The notes beneath the pieces are model-generated. The model was not told the origin of the DNA, did no database searches, and was given only the letters and a program-made list of their open reading frames with translations. From contig CANKYC010000065.1 in the NCBI GenBank assembly GCA_947487845.1, forward strand, positions 1 through 6,317: 6,317 nucleotides of DNA, in the 5' to 3' direction. A program made the position numbers and the translations under genes. Source of the stretch: Rickettsiales bacterium. GTDB taxonomy: Bacteria; Pseudomonadota; Alphaproteobacteria; Rickettsiales; UBA1997. Positions 4,679-6,317 of this stretch are shown one piece after another (position 1 is the stretch's first letter; every line of letters starts with the position of its first letter).

Positions 4679-6317
4679 CAATAAAATTACTAAAAAATTA
4701 ACTTTAGGAACGCTTCCAGCTTCCAAAAAAATCTATGTTCAAAGCGACAGATTTGAAGATGTGAAAGTTGCAATGCGTGAAATTGCTTTATCAGAAAAAT
4801 CGGAAGCAAAATCTTTTACAGTTTACGATCCATCTGGCGTTTATACCGATCAAAATTATTTAGATAAAATCGATCTCAATTGCGGTTTGCCAAAACTGCG
4901 CCAACAATGGATCAAAGAGCGCGGCGACGTTGAAGAAATTGAGGGTCGCAAAGTTAAACCCGAAGATAATGGCATTTTATTTGGTAACGCCAAACCATCG
5001 GCTCCAGAATTTGATTTATCAGAATTTAAACCACTTCGCGCCACAGCTGGGAAAAAACCAACTCAAATGGCTTACGCCCGCGCCGGCATTATCACCAAAG
5101 AAATGGAATATGTTGCGGTTCGAGAAAATATTCGCCGCGAAAAATTGATTAAAAACTCAAAATATTCAGGCGAAAAATTTGGCGCAATTTGCCCCGACAT
5201 TATCACGGCAGAATTTGTGCGCGATGAAATTGCAAGCGGGCGCGCCATAATTCCCAACAACATCAATCACCCCGAATCTGAACCAATGATTATTGGCAGA
5301 AATTTCTTGGTTAAAATTAACGCCAACATTGGCAATTCGGCGATTTTTTCTGGCGTTGAAGAAGAGGTTGAAAAAATGATTTGGGCGACGCGTTTTGGCG
5401 CCGATACTTTGATGGATTTATCGACTGGCAAAAATATTCACAATATTCGCGAATGGATCATCCGCAATTGTCCGGTGCCGGTTGGTACGGTTCCAATTTA
5501 TCAAGCGCTGGAAAAAGTTGGGGGCGTTGCTGAAGATTTAACTTGGGAAATTTTCCGCGACACGCTAATTGAGCAAGCCGAACAAGGTGTTGATTATTTC
5601 ACAATTCACGCCGGCGTGCGCTTGCAATATGTGCCGCTTACCGCCAATCGCATTACCGGCATTGTTTCGCGCGGCGGTTCAATCATGGCGAAATGGTGTT
5701 TGTCGCATCACAAAGAAAATTTTCTTTACACTCATTTTGAAGAAATTTGCGAGATTATGAAAAAATATGACGTGGCATTTTCGTTAGGCGACGGACTTCG
5801 TCCGGGTTCAATTGCCGACGCTAATGATGAAGCGCAATTAGGCGAATTAAAAACTTTAGGCGAATTAACCCAAATTGCGTGGAAGCACGATTGTCAAGTG
5901 ATGATCGAAGGCCCTGGCCACGTGCCAATGCATTTGATTAAAGAAAATATGGAGAAACAATTAGATTGGTGCCACGAAGCGCCATTTTACACTTTGGGGC
6001 CATTAACCACCGACATCGCGCCCGGTTACGATCATATTACCAGCGCAATTGGCGCGGCGATGATTGGCTGGTTTGGCACCGCGATGCTTTGCTACGTAAC
6101 ACCAAAAGAGCATTTAGGTTTGCCAAATAAAGAAGACGTGCGCGAAGGTGTAATAACCTACAAACTCGCCGCCCACGCCGCTGATTTAGCCAAAGGCAAA
6201 AAAATCGCTCGTTTGCATGATGACGAACTTTCCAAAGCGAGATTTGAATTTCGCTGGGAAGATCAATTCAACTTGTCGCTCGACCCCGAAAAAGCCAAAA
6301 GTTTCCACGACGAAACC
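4671..6317 (+). CDS. thiC: Phosphomethylpyrimidine synthase ThiC, 3' end beyond the window
   Basis: 549 codons are open to the window edge, with no frameshift. ThiC is a radical-SAM enzyme that rearranges aminoimidazole ribotide into hydroxymethylpyrimidine phosphate, the pyrimidine half of thiamine. Residues about 10-95 are the N-terminal ThiC-associated domain; the barrel follows, with YARAGIITKEMEYVAVREN (135-153), GRNFLVKINANIGNSA (209-224), GADTLMDLSTG (243-253), HAG (H313), SRGGS (333-337), GDGLRPG (373-379), EGPGHVP (413-419) and TTDIAPGYDH (446-455). H417 and H481 (in PKEHLGLP) are the conserved histidines expected to hold the active-site metal. The C-terminal CxxCxxxxC loop that binds the 4Fe-4S cluster is not reached, so only that end is unseen. 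The ATG at 4671 overlaps the PAP2 stop by 8 nt (ATGACTAA), which suggests translational coupling. No TPP riboswitch precedes it. Base composition is visibly less AT-rich than the membrane genes upstream, as expected of a conserved soluble enzyme. Confidence 0.97.
   Translation, partial: MTNNKITKKLTLGTLPASKKIYVQSDRFEDVKVAMREIALSEKSEAKSFTVYDPSGVYTDQNYLDKIDLNCGLPKLRQQWIKERGDVEEIEGRKVKPEDNGILFGNAKPSAPEFDLSEFKPLRATAGKKPTQMAYARAGIITKEMEYVAVRENIRREKLIKNSKYSGEKFGAICPDIITAEFVRDEIASGRAIIPNNINHPESEPMIIGRNFLVKINANIGNSAIFSGVEEEVEKMIWATRFGADTLMDLSTGKNIHNIREWIIRNCPVPVGTVPIYQALEKVGGVAEDLTWEIFRDTLIEQAEQGVDYFTIHAGVRLQYVPLTANRITGIVSRGGSIMAKWCLSHHKENFLYTHFEEICEIMKKYDVAFSLGDGLRPGSIADANDEAQLGELKTLGELTQIAWKHDCQVMIEGPGHVPMHLIKENMEKQLDWCHEAPFYTLGPLTTDIAPGYDHITSAIGAAMIGWFGTAMLCYVTPKEHLGLPNKEDVREGVITYKLAAHAADLAKGKKIARLHDDELSKARFEFRWEDQFNLSLDPEKAKSFHDET

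Noticed and set aside
4856..5266. Short ORFs on both strands across thiC
   Set aside because: They lie inside an uninterrupted, strongly matching ThiC frame and show no domain.

Overview
The window looks like chromosomal DNA from a low-GC alphaproteobacterium. The evidence is a split-type proton-translocating transhydrogenase subunit (PntAB, alpha part 2), a ThiC of the proteobacterial type, and short palindromic repeats scattered between genes and, in one case, inside a coding frame, as described for Rickettsia and its relatives. I cannot name the genus. A thiC gene is unusual for a strict intracellular rickettsia, so a less reduced relative or an environmental lineage is more likely (inference).

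Layout. Positions 1-284 hold no gene. They contain a long imperfect palindrome (1-132), a perfect 12-bp hairpin (145-173) and two smaller hairpins next to the end of the first gene. Positions 285-881 (minus strand) encode a small protein with a single DbpA-type RNA-binding domain between two disordered, Arg/Asn/Gly-rich tails, and no helicase. Next, on the same strand, is tRNA-Gln(UUG) at 1042-1116. The gap 1117-1525 holds a probable tRNA promoter, a nested palindromic element of about 180 bp, and a candidate promoter for the plus-strand genes.

From 1526 to the right edge four plus-strand genes are packed as an apparent operon: pntAB (1526-1915), an LtaS/MdoB-like membrane sulfatase-fold phosphoglycerol transferase (1936-3885), a PAP2-family membrane phosphatase (3854-4678, overlapping the previous gene by 32 nt) and thiC (4671 to beyond the edge, overlapping by 8 nt). 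The second and third genes plausibly act together on envelope phospholipid or lipid head groups. pntAB (NADPH supply) and thiC (thiamine pyrimidine synthesis, a radical-SAM reaction needing reductant) have no obvious link to them beyond co-transcription.

The points most worth a second look are the in-frame 54-bp tandem repeat inside the PAP2 gene, which shares a core with the intergenic palindromes; the stand-alone DbpA domain protein; pntAB separated from pntAA and pntB; and thiC without a TPP riboswitch in the window. I found no CRISPR array, transposase, phage gene or clear new defence or biosynthetic system.
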